Shown here one piece after another: positions 14,401-25,435 of a stretch of 64,000 nucleotides of DNA. Under the pieces are notes generated by a model. The model was not told the DNA's origin and made no database searches. It saw nothing but the letters and a program-made list of their open reading frames with translations. A program made the translations under genes and the position numbers. This stretch comes from Marchantia polymorpha subsp. ruderalis (Eukaryota > Streptophyta > Marchantiopsida > Marchantiales > Marchantiaceae). The stretch spans positions 17,182,001-17,246,000 of the forward strand of contig AP031358.1 of assembly GCA_037833965.1 (NCBI GenBank), given 5' to 3'. Every line of letters starts with the position of its first letter. The stretch's first letter is position 1.

Positions 14401-15300
14401 ATTAAGATGTTCAAAATAATTTTCAAATAATCATTGGATATTACGTTATTTACAAAAGTGTACATAATTTTCAAGCATTATATTCTCTATTCCATTTGTC
14501 AAAGTCAACAGCATGTGTCATTTCAATGTTTTTTTTCTTGGACAAAAAATTGAATTTGAATAATTCTATTTATAAATTGAAATATCCAAAAATAAATTAA
14601 AAAATAGTTTGGCTCTTCCTCAGGTTTAACCAATAACCATCTAATACAGAAATTTCACTCATAATTCAAATTCAATCACTTATCAATAATCCAAAATGAT
14701 AGTGAAATTCAACCTTATATTGATGAAACAAGTTTTCACACAATAAAATATCCAAACTTGTTTGAAAGTTTATTCTTTACTTTTCTATTTATATTAATTA
14801 TAAAAATTACCATAATTTCATATGTATAATCTTATATTCTAAATTCAACTTTGATAGATCTGACTATTCTTATTACATGAAAACAGATCAATTGGCCAAA
14901 TCATTTGAAAATTATCTTGAACTTGGATTGAAATGACAACATGAAATTTGAAACCTTAATTTCTAGCATTTCACTTACCACTAGGTCAATTTTAGATTGA
15001 ACGTAAACAACAAAATTTCTAACACTAAATAAAATCAATCAAAAAATAACATGTAAACAAGTACTGTTCATTTATTACATTTAAAAGTGTCATATTGTGG
15101 TGCCTAGATTTTTCGTTTTTCTTTAAAAATCAACAAAACTAAAAGATATTTGTCTAGAAAGTAGTTGTACGAGTTAGAATGAGTAGCTTATGAGGAGAAA
15201 TGATAAGATTAGTTAGAACTTGTCCCCATCCAAAGATCTTCGGATCTTCAGCGCAGCCTTTTTTGGGCATTGCAAGAGCTGCGTCTTCGGCGAAGATATA
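11412..15300. other. AT-rich intergenic DNA, mostly without recognisable content
   Basis: Possible leftovers of the KH pseudogene reach about 11730-11990. An open stretch near 12505-12565 reads RYGEAVSSALEMNKMKIF but was not identified. From 13000 to 15250 the DNA is strongly AT-rich with homopolymer runs. Two loosely similar stretches occur near 13780-13860 and 15010-15060 (AAATCAATCA...CATGTAA patterns). No gene is supported. Confidence 0.4.
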
Positions 15301-15512
15301 GGATTCAATTTCAAAACATGCAACGGGCTGGAAGACGTTCGCACGCGTAGGGAATTCTAGTGGGCGCGTGAGGAAACAATGTTAGGGCTTCAAGGGTAAG
15401 GGCAGTCCGAGGAGCCCTCGCGCCGACATTGCGATATCGAGCAAGAACGAGCGAGCGAGAAAAAGAGTGAAATCGACCGACTTTGCCTGCAGTGAAGACG
15501 CGAATCGAAGAC

Positions 15513-18081
15513 ATGGAGCCAAAGAAGAGTGACAAGGTGCGGAAATTGGTTCCCATGAAGGAGCCCTACAAAGAATTGCGACCCTTCAGACGTGAGCTGA
15601 GCGAGTTGTGACTTGAATTCCTCTTTTGGAATTGGAAATGTGTCTCGGCGAGTATCTGCAAGGAGATAATCGATAAGAACCAGACCGAGGGCGTGGAGCT
15701 TCGAGGTAATCCCATGCTCTGGAAAACTGAGCATTAGACGAAGGTGATGGAACCGTGCGTAGGTAGCAACGAAGATCTTTTGTTTCAGAAGAGTAGTGTG
15801 GGACTTACGCGCATCGAAGAATTCTCTTACGGACCACTTTTCAGTTCCGGGAGACAGGAAACGAATGAGTGGAAGACAACGGATTACATAGATCCGAAGA
15901 GAAGGGCGATAGCGTTGGGAATTATGCACATCTTGCGACCAGCGCGTACGACGTATATGACGGCCTGGCAGGTAGGGTTCTTTGAACGAATCTTGAAGGG
16001 ACAAGGAGTACACTGGGCGAGGATCTTTCACGATCTTGTCTGGGTGAATGCGTTTGATCGGTGGACAGGACCATTGGTCAATCATCTCACTCATTTTTTG
16101 GTGATTTTCTACCGAGGCATGGGGTTGCTTACGAGAGAGGAGGAGAAGCGATTTCCAAAGGAGCGAGAAATCTTGACGGCCGAGTCCAGCGAAGGGACAG
16201 AGGACGATACCCGTCGACCCTTCATTCCATCACAGACGACAACTCGAGGATCAGTTTAGGTGGAGGTTGTGCGGAGACGGGAAAAGCCGGAGAGACGAGT
16301 GACGAAGAGAAGGAGAGTAGTGAGCGATGACGATGAAGATTTGGTCATTGAAGTAAGAAGAACGGAAACGGAAGTAGATGTGATCAGGCAGTCTAGAACT
16401 TGTGCAAGACCAAAGAAGAGGGCGAATCAGACGTTAGTGGCAGCAGAAGTGTTGGATAGCAGCGTAGAAAAGACAGTTGCCCCGATTGTGAGTACACCCG
16501 AAGTCGCAGTGGGCGAATCAACACAGCCTGTAGGGAGAGAAGGATCTACGGGGGTATTGATCGAAGTTCCAGCAGAAGCACTGGCGGAACCTTTGAAGGA
16601 GGGAATGAAGATAGTTAGTCTGAATTTTCTGTCTTCAGAGCGAACACAGACTGCGGGGAGTGAAGTAATACCACATCCGAAGACGAGCGAGGAATTGGTA
16701 TAGGAGCTAACGTTAAGTGACGAAGTACAGGAACAGATCGTTGCACAGGTTGAAGGGACGGTGATAGATGCCCAAGACAATGCAATGACTACAGGAGAAG
16801 TGAGGCCTGCAAAAGAGACGAAGACTTTGCAGGAGGAACCGAAGGAGTTAGTTGTTTCTTTTGCCGATTTCTTGCAGGATAGTGTGGTCCCATTACTGAA
16901 GTATCTGGATGGAAAGAGAGAGAAGTATGCTGTGTCCAAGGAGGTAGGATTTTATGAATATGATAAGAAATAGAACGCAGCTCAAGAGAGCACTAGGAGT
17001 AAAGAGGGAGTGGGATTCCACGACTGAGTTGGCACGAGAGCGAGCGGCAACCTTGGCAACCAAGTGCGCGGCAGTGAAGGTGACATTGCAGGAGCGAGAA
17101 GCCCAGCTTTGAGAGAAGGAAATTGAGTGCGAAGTACTGCAATTGAATCTGGAGAAGGAGTCCGTACGATGTGCAGAGTTGGAGGAGATGTGTGGTGGAC
17201 TTCGCAAATCTAACGAGAACGGGCAGAAGATGAGAGTGGATTTGCTCGCGAGGTTGGAGAAATCTAGGGAAGCATATGATGAGGCAGTGAAGCGATCAAA
17301 GCGATTGATCGTAACTGCGGAAAGACGAGAGAAGAATCATGTCGAAGAACTTGCTAAGTTGGAGGCCCGAAGAGCCGAAGAAATTCGTATCGCCGAAGAA
17401 CTTCAGGGCAAAATCGCAAAGGCGAAGACGGCGGAAGAAGATCTTCGTCGCAAGATTTCGGAGATTGAGGGTAAGTGCGAGGCGAAATTCCGACATGCGG
17501 AGGAGCTATCAGCAAGTCTGACGGAGGAGGTCCGGAAGCATGAGGAGGAATTGGCGAATTGGGCCAAGAAATTGACGGATTGTGAATCGGCCAGAACTTC
17601 GGAGGTAGAATGTAAATTGAAGGTTGAATCGGAATGTCAACGGTTGCGAGAGCAGTTAGGTAAGGCGGACATGAGATCGTAGGAGTCGCAAAGTAGAATG
17701 GAAAAGGCAGAGGAGGCCTACCGTCATCTGCGGGACGAGACAACCGACGGGTTGAAGTTGCGGTTGGAGAAGTGTCTGAACGGGTTCGCGATGTGAGGAT
17801 TGCAAACGGTGAAGTGGCTGAAGTTAGATTCGCTCGAGCGGCGGTTGATGAGCGCCAAGACCAGCGGATCCGCCGGACACAAACAAATTGTAGAGTTAGT
17901 TAACACATTTTCAGAGGAATTGAATGAGGCGCGCCTGAATGTAGAAGTAGAGATTGTAAATGTGTTTCGTAGGCTAGGAGTAGATGTAAGTTCAGAGTAC
18001 ACGGTAACCGCTACATCGGACGATATAGTCCCTAAGACCGATTCGCCTCAGGCAGTTGATATCCCAGAGTTGCCATTGTGA
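15513..18081 (+). pseudogene. Degenerate coiled-coil protein of a repeated plant family, copy A
   Basis: A frame of about 850 codons starts at ATG 15513 (MEPKKSDKVRKLVPMKEPYK) and ends ...AVDIPELPL at 18081. It is broken by stops at 15609, 15735, 16257, 16701, 16971, 17110, 17680 and 17794 and by a one-base frameshift near 16970. The N-terminal 250 codons look globular, with a Trp/Phe/His-rich block (WARIFHDLVWVNAFDRWTGP). A basic/acidic linker follows at 16260-16700. From 16976 the C-terminal part is a long heptad-type coiled coil rich in Glu, Lys, Arg and Ala, ending in a conserved block (KWLKLDSLERRLMS...). I recall similar multi-copy uncharacterised proteins in Marchantia, possibly transposon-related; this was not checked. 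A second copy lies inverted at 19.9-20.7 kb. Codon composition is far richer in GC than the flanking DNA, so this is inserted or formerly selected sequence. No function can be assigned. Confidence 0.75.
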
Positions 18082-18610
18082 ATAAAAAGACCCAAGGCTC
18101 TTTCCTTGGGGGCCTTTTCTGTAAGTTGGCTTGTCTTGATTGTAAACATGTATCCACTGTGTCCGTGTGATGGTGTGTGATTCTAGACATTGAGCACGGT
18201 GCGCTCCTGTTTGTCAAAGTTATCGCATCAGGAGTTATGTGTATTCGGCTTGAATGTTCTAAGTAGTCGAGGCTCCTTGGGATTTAAGCAAGTTCAAGTC
18301 TGAGTATTCGGGTCAGTGTGTCGGGATGTATGCAATGCTGGGAAGTTTTTCCCCTGAAATATAAGTGTGGAATTGCAAGCAATTCATACAGGCGTTGATT
18401 GGAAAAGTTTCAGGCTGTGAGTGTGGTTATGCACTACTCTGCGGGTCTTCGACTCTAGTTGGGTAGTGTCTTCTGGGAGTGGCATTGGCCTAAGAAATGA
18501 AACTCTTTTATAGAATGCTATTCTGTGACAAATCGTGACTTTTGTGGTTGTTTTTGTTCTTGTGGGATCGGATCTGTACCATTATGCTCCATTTTGGTAG
18601 TTGTCTGTCA
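17800..18610 (+). repeat. Left arm of a long imperfect inverted repeat (3' end of copy A)
   Basis: The last coding block and about 500 bases of trailing sequence match the reverse complement of about 19560-20390. Shared strings include AGTTGGCTTGTCTTG and GTATCCACTGTG after the stop. The inner end is marked by CATTATGCTCCATTTTGGTA (18580-18599). The arms diverge by substitutions and small indels, so the event is old. Confidence 0.75.
18091..18110 (+). terminator. Stem-loop just after the copy A stop codon
   Basis: CCCAAGG and CCTTGGG form a 7-bp perfect stem around the loop CTCTTT, nine bases past the TGA. In inverted copy B the same place (20047-20067) holds a diverged but still pairing version, TCCAA...TTGGA, around the same CTCTTT core. 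Pairing kept despite base changes hints at a former role in 3'-end formation or RNA structure. Confidence 0.4.
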
Positions 18611-19076
18611 TTACACATATTTATTCCATCAAGTATAGATTTGATGTTGAGAATAACTCGTGTGTCTTTTAGATTAGCTAAGTTTAGCTAGCTCATTGCA
18701 TGGATTGGAGATATTTAACCCCAATGCTTCTTGACGATATATTCATTTCTTTTCATCATCAATACGTCTGCAGTGAAATATTATTTGACCGCAGACGTAT
18801 GCCTTTGTGGTGCAACACGTTACATCTCGTGCCTTAAAGATTATGTTTTGTGCTGACGTGTTTTACTCTCATTTATATTTATTGATTCTTAGTTTGACCC
18901 CATCAAATGATATCATCTAGAGCAAATAGAAGAGACTCACCAAAGATAATCTGCTTCTCTAATTCCTTGTACTCAAAAACTTATTACAATTATAAAAGTG
19001 ATCTTTTTTGTGACAAATCATTAATCACATAATGATCAAACTTCCCTACAATAACATGAATGAGTGAAAATTTTCA

Positions 19077-19408
19077 CTAGTTATAAAGAGTATGATAACT
19101 TTACTACTCCTTCAATAAACTTGGTTCATTGAAAGTGATATTCACATTCACAAGAACATTATGGTTTAACTAGATCTTGTAATCCATAACCTTCACATCA
19201 CTAAAATATCTAAAAATACAAGACTATTTGGATAAAAGATCTAACTAGTCATGGAGAGTATGAAAACTTCTTACTCTTTCAATCAACTTGGTTCATTGAA
19301 AGTGATATCCACACTCACAATAACATTACAGTTTAACTAGATCCCATAATCTATATACTTTCACTAAAATATCTAAAAAAACAACACTTTTTGGATAAAA
19401 GATCTAAC
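19077..19408. repeat. Two-unit tandem repeat, about 165 bp per unit, in the inverted-repeat spacer
   Basis: Units 19077-19245 and 19246-19408 both contain ACTTGGTTCATTGAAAGTGA and GTTTAACTAGATC, and both end GGATAAAAGATCTAAC. Similarity is high with a few short indels. The spacer between the two arms (18610-19555) is otherwise AT-rich with no gene. Confidence 0.8.
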
Positions 19409-19559
19409 TTAGTCATATGTTTCTTGGGTGTGATCTATAATTAATACAACGAAAACATTGAATATAATCAATCATCTTTTTGTGACTCAATACAAATAGT
19501 GTTGAAAATTGATACTACTAGAAGGAGAAAGGTTTACTAAATTGTGATAACCAACAAAT

Positions 19560-20390
19560 ACCAAAATGGAGCATAATGGTATAGATTCGTTCCCACAGAT
19601 ACAAATGCAACACCAAGACTCACGATTTGTCACTAATTAACATTCTATTGAAGAGTTTTACTTCTCAGGCACATGTCACTCCCAGAAAACAGTGGTCGAT
19701 TACGGCCGAAGGCCCGAAGAGGAGAGTATAATTGTTCACACAACCAGAAACTTATCCAATCGACACCTGCGGGAATCACCTTCGACCCCGCACTCAGATT
19801 TAAGGGCAAAACTTCCCAGAATTGCACATTCCTGGCTCACTGACCCGAATGTCCAAATCCGAATTTGCTTAAATCCCATATAGCCCCAGGTTTACTCTAA
19901 ACATCCAAATTGGACATGCATAGTTCCATATGCGGTAACTTCAACAAACCGGAGCGCACTATGCACGGTGCCAGAACACACAAGCTCACAAATGCGCACA
20001 GTGGATACAGATTAATAGCCAAGACAAGCCAACTAACAAAAAAGCCTCCAAAGGAAAGAGCGTTGGATTTCTTTATTAACTCTGAACTCCTAGACATCTC
20101 AATCGCCCGAGGCGAACTACTCTTAGGTGCGGTGCCATCCGACGCAACAGTTACAACGTCCTCTGAGCTTACGTCGGCTCCTAATCTACGCAACACGCTT
20201 GCAATCTCTATCTCTACACTCTCTCGCGCCTCTTCCAATCTAGAAGAGAAAGAATTGACTATCCGAATTAACTGCTTGTGCCCCGCGGACCCACTGACCT
20301 TCATACTCATTAACCGTTGCTCCAGCAAATCCAATTTCAGCCACTTCAGCGTTTGCACTTCCCACATCACAAATCCGCGCATGCCGCCTA
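19560..20390 (-). repeat. Right arm of the long imperfect inverted repeat (3' end of copy B)
   Basis: Reverse-complement partner of 17800-18610. Its inner boundary reads ACCAAAATGGAGCATAATGG at 19559-19578, the complement of the left arm's inner end. Beyond it the similarity fades within a few tens of bases. Confidence 0.75.
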
Positions 20391-20693
20391 TGCCTTCTCT
20401 GCTCTTGTCTGCGACTACTCCAACTGCACAGCAACTAACTTCAACTGCTCTTCCAACCAACCACAATCCGATTCAAATCTTATTTTACATTCGACCTCCG
20501 AAGATCTTGCCGATTCGCAATCTGCCAATTTCTTAGCCAAATCAGCCAATTCGACTACGTGCTTCCGGAGTATATCGGCCAAATCCGCCGTAAGCTCATC
20601 CGCGCGTTGCAGCTCCTTGCTACGAGCATCGGTGCATCCTTGAAAATGGCTGTGCCGATAGTCCGAAGGTCTTCGGCCGAAGGCGAATTCCAT
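19897..20693 (-). pseudogene. Truncated coiled-coil protein, copy B (inverted relative to copy A)
   Basis: The minus strand encodes the C-terminal third of the copy A family in two overlapping frames. 20693-20415 carries KHVVELADLAKKLADCESAR, matching copy A's KHEEELANWAKKLTDCESAR. 20466-19897 carries VQTLKWLKLDLLEQRLMS and ADVSSEDVVTVASD. The N-terminal two thirds are absent, so it is 5'-truncated at about 20650. A frameshift separates the two frames near 20440. Copy B keeps Trp in GFVMWEVQTLKW where copy A has TGA. It has lost the family's stop codon and reads on into former 3'UTR sequence. Confidence 0.75.
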
Positions 20694-21234
20694 TTTACTT
20701 CTACTTACTCACTAAATTTCCAGTAATGCGCTTAAATCCTATGACTAAGGACTTATATATATACTTCTTGATACAAATATGTTTAAGTTTTTGTTATTTA
20801 TACAAAAATTAAAAAAAACTAATAACCACATAAATACATTTTGATGTTAACAACTTTTGACCAAAATTCGTATGGTAAATATGATTGATTCGACATATTT
20901 CAAACTTTTTCCAACTTTGTTTGGTTCAGCCATTCTAATTTAGCTCGAGTACAAACAATTGTGAAATAATGAATAATCTTTATCATGCGAATATGTATTG
21001 TCATACACTCTATACACATGGGACACAAGAGCGTACACACTCAAATGTATCACAACTCGCCCCCCTAGCTGGCGGTCATGTTCCTCTGACTCCCATGTAG
21101 CCTTATATACAACTACATGCTATACATTTTCATGGATGCGCGAACCAGTAGGTCGGATGCTCTGTCACCCTATCGTTAGTCGCCTATTTGCTATTCATAA
21201 CATGTGAAGATCAAGTGATCTACCCCTTTGAAAT
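20694..21234. other. AT-rich junction between copy B and the gypsy remnant
   Basis: No gene is seen. A TATA-rich string at about 20753-20763 and a GC-richer patch at 21055-21090 lie where the 3' LTR of the minus-strand gypsy element would be expected, but no LTR ends could be confirmed. Confidence 0.35.
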
Positions 21235-21369
21235 TCATAGAGGACAAACTCATCGTCCATCTGGAACAACATCGATAGGTGGAATTATGCACGACATGTG
21301 TCATCCCCTAGAACACCTATCGCAGACCAACATACGAGCCGCCTAACTAGTTGACTCACATAGCATGCA
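21235..21369 (-). pseudogene. PHD-type zinc finger at the end of the gypsy pol
   Basis: The minus strand reads CMLC, a 12-codon spacer with one stop, CDRC, SRG, a stop, HMSC, then IIPPIDVVPDGR, a stop, VCPL. This is the C4HC3 PHD pattern up to the last cysteine. The two stops just before His and before VCP sit where PHD fingers have Trp (GWH and WVCP), so both are explained by TGG to TGA. The final Cys codon is also TGA. One frameshift separates it from the integrase tail. In intact proteins PHD fingers bind histone H3 tails; here that would suggest chromatin-guided integration. Confidence 0.72.
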
Positions 21370-21412
21370 CCTCAAGCCATCACTATTGCCAAGCTTGGAT
21401 TCATAGTACACT

Positions 21413-22260
21413 CTACATTTGGGAGGTGATATGACACGCAATTGCGCACAATATCCTTCCAAACAGCACGACATTCCAACATGAGAAATCAAGAAGATAA
21501 CACCTCCCGCACTCGCAAGATAGTGCGACCGCCATCACATTCAATGTTGTTGATGCAGTCTGCTGTAAATAGACGTAATCCACCACATGAAATCTATGGA
21601 TCGATGGTCGATAAACCTTCTCCTCGGATGATTGCATACCGCAATGTATTTCTATGTTGAGCAATCGCAAGATTTTCAAACGCTACAAACATAACTCTTT
21701 GAAAGAACTCTACACATTGAGAACACATTCTCACCTTCATGTCCGAGTCATCAAGGTTCACCACCTTGCTAGACTCAAGACGAATCGATGCCACAAACTT
21801 AAAATTTTGGCCGTACAACGGAAAATATGGTGAGAAATAAGCCAAGGATGCTTGACGACTGAAGCAATATTTCATTACCAACCATGGTAACTGAATATCC
21901 CATTCCCAATATGCTTTTCATGTAGACCATACTTGCGCAACGCTTTCTTCATCGTCTGTACAACACGTTCAATCAAACCATCCGCCTTCGGATGATCACG
22001 AGACGTGGTTCAATGATCAATCAACGCATTATCACACAAGATTTGAAACTCACCTTAAAACTTTGTACTCTAATAGGTCAACACCTCTGCTGGCGCACCA
22101 AAGTGGTCAAGCTTCTTGTCAAGCAAAGCATACATTGTTAACTCATTCGCTTTGTCAAGTAATGCCACCAATTCAATCTACTTGGAAAAATGCTCCACCA
22201 TCATCAACACATACCGATGATGTCGTACATTCAAAGGTAATGGTCTAGCATTCAAATTTC
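21413..22260 (-). pseudogene. Gypsy integrase core and C-terminal region (broken)
   Basis: The core begins RHHRYVLMMVEHFSK followed by a stop where Trp is expected (TAG, 22178-22180). It continues IELVALLDKANELTMYALLD, and later RDHPKADGLIERVVQTMKK, the usual block around the catalytic Glu. The distal part includes LASFSP-like and NLAIAQHRNTLRYA blocks and VVDYVYLQQTASTTLNVMA. The HHCC zinc finger normally found before the core is missing. Confidence 0.82.
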
Positions 22261-22310
22261 TTGTCCTCGTCATCACGCTGTGTCAACACCTCTATAAGTC
22301 CCAACATACT

Positions 22311-23209
22311 TCAATAAGTGTGCAACCAGTATGGAGGACCTCTAATGTATCTCTTCAAGATGGAAGCGGCCACCAATCTAATTTTGAGGTCAACAAAAGC
22401 TCTCTCTTGTTCATCTATCCATTGCCACTCCTGATCCGACTTCAACAACGAATTCAAAGGTTTAGCTATAACACTAAACCCCTTCACATACCTCTGGTAG
22501 TAGTTTGCTAAACCCATGAATGCACAAACTCTACTTACATCTGTCGGACAAGGTATGCATGCAATAATCTTCACCTTTGCTTGCTGAAATTCCAAATCAC
22601 CTAGATAGATCACATGATCCAAGTACTCAACGTTCTGTTGGAAGAATTTACACTTCTACGAATGTAACCGTAGACCATGAGCCTTAAGTTGCTCAAAGAC
22701 AATTTGCAAATGTATGTGGTGTTGTTCCACCGTGTTGCTAAACACCAAGATATTATCAATGTAACATCTGACAAAACCCAACCCCGTTAGCATCGTGTTC
22801 ATTACTATCTGAAACTCGGTAAGTGCATTCTTCAACCCAAAGTGTAAGAATCGTCTTTGATACAAACAATCCTTGTCATGACAGTTGACGCCCCAAAACG
22901 CAGACTTGGCATTGCATTACTCTCAAGTCGATAATTGATGATATCCTGCCCGAAGATCCAAAGTACTGAAAATCTTCGCATGTTCCACCACATCAAAGAT
23001 CTAGTAAGGTGTATGTATGATATACTTATCGAATTTTGTCTGCTGATTGATATGACAGTAGTCTTCACATATTCGCTTATCCGTGTAGTTGCCATGTACA
23101 TATTTTTTATCGTCATGACAGTGGCTGACAGATACTCACCATGCGACAACTCCACTAACCTAGCCTCCAGTATGTCCAATGTTTTACTCCTAATCAAGTT
23201 CATTTCCAT
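22311..23209 (-). pseudogene. Gypsy reverse transcriptase (broken)
   Basis: Blocks in order on the minus strand: ARLVELSHGEYLSATVMT (entry to the domain), KIFSTLDLRAGYHQ, AKSAFWGVNCHDKDCLYQ, FLHFGLKNALTEFQ, FVRCYIDNILVFSNTVEQHH and VCAFMGLANYYQRYVKGFSV. The catalytic motif, normally YxDD, is YIDN, with an AAT codon at 22752-22754, so the second metal-binding Asp is lost. At least three frameshifts lie between 22860 and 23140. Confidence 0.88.
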
Positions 23210-23532
23210 ATCACTATATTAATAGGGACAACAAAAGATTGACGTATCACTAGCAACTCTATTCGTATATCTGGACCAATGAAAACACCTAATTACTTCA
23301 AGTCAAAGACAAAATAATTTCTATACTTACGTAAGAATTGTGTCACCCGTTGTCTCTCTTCTCTTGTGATCTTGGGATCAATCAATGACTCACAATCCTT
23401 CTCTATAGACACATTAGAGAAGAAGAGTCTCTCACTGGTTGCTATGCAAAATATTTCAAAGAAACGGTACGGCTCCAAAGGAGTATACGAAGAGCCGTAT
23501 CCTCCGAATTCCAAGGATGACGAATTGTCCCT

Positions 23533-23555
23533 GCATGTCCCTGCTAGGGACATGC
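23533..23555. repeat. Perfect 10-bp hairpin, GCATGTCCCT/AGGGACATGC
   Basis: GCATGTCCCT (23533-23542) and AGGGACATGC (23546-23555) are perfect reverse complements around a 3-base loop. A further TGTCCCTG follows directly, so the motif occurs three times within 45 bases. It lies at the upstream edge of the gypsy pol remnant. Function unknown. Confidence 0.7.
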
Positions 23556-23599
23556 ATGTCCCTGTTAGCCATTGTCTCTACCGTCCCTATATACAATGA

Positions 23600-25430
23600 G
23601 CAAGTGGAGTAAAAATCACCAAATCAATGCGAAATCGCCTTATTCAACCAAATCAAGCTCACAATCCAAGTTAGACAATTCAGATTCATAGCTTGATTGA
23701 AATGTGACAACATGACAACTCTCAAACTGAAAGAGTCATCGTTGTTCCGGTATGAAATTCCATGGCAAGCTCGCACTCATCTGCATTAGGTTCTATCAAT
23801 GAGCATGTGATGCGAGAAAATTCACAAACATCGGTAACACCATATGAAGTTCTCCCACTTCGTTCACCATCGCCATGAATTACTGATTAGTAACTTTCAC
23901 CTGTCAAAGTTACCCAACATCTAAAATGTTATTCCCCATAAGAGTATGGTCGCGTTGCACAGAATCATATGCTTGTCGCAAGACTTTCCTCGGCAATAAG
24001 TTAATTCACCACAAATGTGATCGATGTGCTCGTGAACCAATTCTTGATGCATCGAGCAAAACAATTGAACTAATCCACAACCGCATCTCATATACACTCA
24101 TCATTAGCAGGATCCAAGTGTCACCCAACAATGGCACGATCTCATGAACAATTCTTCGAGTCAAGCTTGAAGAGTTGGGAGTAATCTTTAGTGGGTTGGT
24201 TACAGTATCCGTAAACGTCGAACTGAATTCTTCAATGAATGGGTTGAGCTTGACTGTATGTGACGGTTGCATGTTGAACCCATGGGATTAACACGTCTTA
24301 TTTCAATTGTGATAAAACTTTTGTTATAAAAATTGAAAATTTTCGTGTGAATCTCATTGGTCAATACACGAATATTATTGTCGAACTCAACTCACTCACT
24401 AGAAAGTCTAGTTCAACGGTTACGAGTACCGTATTCAACACACTAAAGACTACTCCCAAAGTTACATGATCGACTCAAAGAACTAAACGTTTTTCAAATG
24501 AATCTCAATTATATACTCTTCGACCTCTAACCTTAACCCAACGGTTAAAAATAGTAAACTCAAAAACACATGACATCTTGTTTAAAGTAAATTTGAAAAT
24601 ACTCAAAAATATATTCACCGCCATTATCAATGAGTAAATTTATCATTTTTTGTCTAATATAATTTTCTAATGTGGGTAAAGATATATATCCACAAACACC
24701 ATGAATAATTATCTTCAAATGATATATAGTACAACTTTCTAAAGTGAAACCTTCGTAGATTAGGATTTTCCCATGTCAAAATATGTTATAAACTTTTTTA
24801 GAATTATGTAATCCAATATCAAAAGTACACTTGAATTGTTTATCCAATATTCTATACTCTCAAATTGCCAAATTAATTTTATCAAATCTTGAATTGAAAT
24901 GTTTATTGTATCGTATTCAAAACTAAGCCATATGAATAATATAGATATATTATTTTTTGATTAGGAGTCACGTTTTAATAAGTATAATGAACATTGTACA
25001 TAGATATTTGCAAGGAGTAGAATGTCTCTCACCAACAAACAAATGGTGGAAGTTTATCTTCATTCTCCGAGTATGAGTTTAATACCCAAAGATTAATAGA
25101 GACTTTACTAGTTAATTATAACTTAAATTATTATAAGTAGCATTTAAAAGAAAATTATGCATTGAATAGTTTTCTAGTGATAATTTCAATATAAAAGATT
25201 GCTTTATGGTACCCATGGTAACACAACTAACTTATTGTGATCCATCACAAATCGTTTTACTCAATGGGATAGAACAAAAGTCACACTATTATCAAGTTCT
25301 ATAAGATTTACTTGGGGGAAACGGGGAAATTGTGGGGAAATTACTCTTTGCATCTATGCTTCTATTTATGCGACGAACTTCGTGGATGATGTTAGATAAG
25401 CGCAACGGAGAACAAGAATGCCAACACTAA
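23600..25430. other. AT-rich decayed DNA, possibly former gag-protease side of the gypsy element
   Basis: No domain was recognised. GC content falls steadily toward 24300-25250. A purine run at about 25314-25342 (GGGGGAAACGGGGAAATTG) resembles a polypurine tract but is not next to a recognisable LTR. Confidence 0.35.
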
Positions 25431-25435
25431 CGATT

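Larger units (their letters stand above)
21235..23553 (-). mobile_element. Ty3/gypsy retrotransposon pol remnant carrying a C-terminal PHD finger
   Basis: Reading the minus strand from 23553 downward gives a protease-RT linker (LRKYRNYFVFDLK), reverse transcriptase (about 23210-22400), the start of RNase H (to about 22230), integrase core (about 22250-21900), an integrase C-terminal region (about 21880-21410) and a PHD finger (21369-21235). This is the domain order of Ty3/gypsy pol with an extra PHD module. Most of RNase H and the integrase zinc-binding domain are missing, so there is an internal deletion near 22230. Many frameshifts and stops make it inactive. No gag, protease or LTR could be read; 23560-24300 upstream shows only decayed sequence. 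Confidence 0.88.

Noticed and set aside
13740..15130. Possible direct-repeat pair (LTR-like) at about 13.8 and 15.0 kb
   Set aside because: Similarity is limited to AT-rich words and does not hold over a continuous alignment; no TG...CA ends or internal coding sequence.
15390..16094. 234-codon minus-strand frame opposite copy A
   Set aside because: Antisense shadow of the copy A pseudogene. The plus strand carries the family similarity shared with copy B.
22832..23209. Single 125-codon minus-strand frame as one protein
   Set aside because: Only its first part is RT in frame. The rest is an out-of-frame reading across frameshifts, and the correct RT blocks lie in other frames of the same strand.
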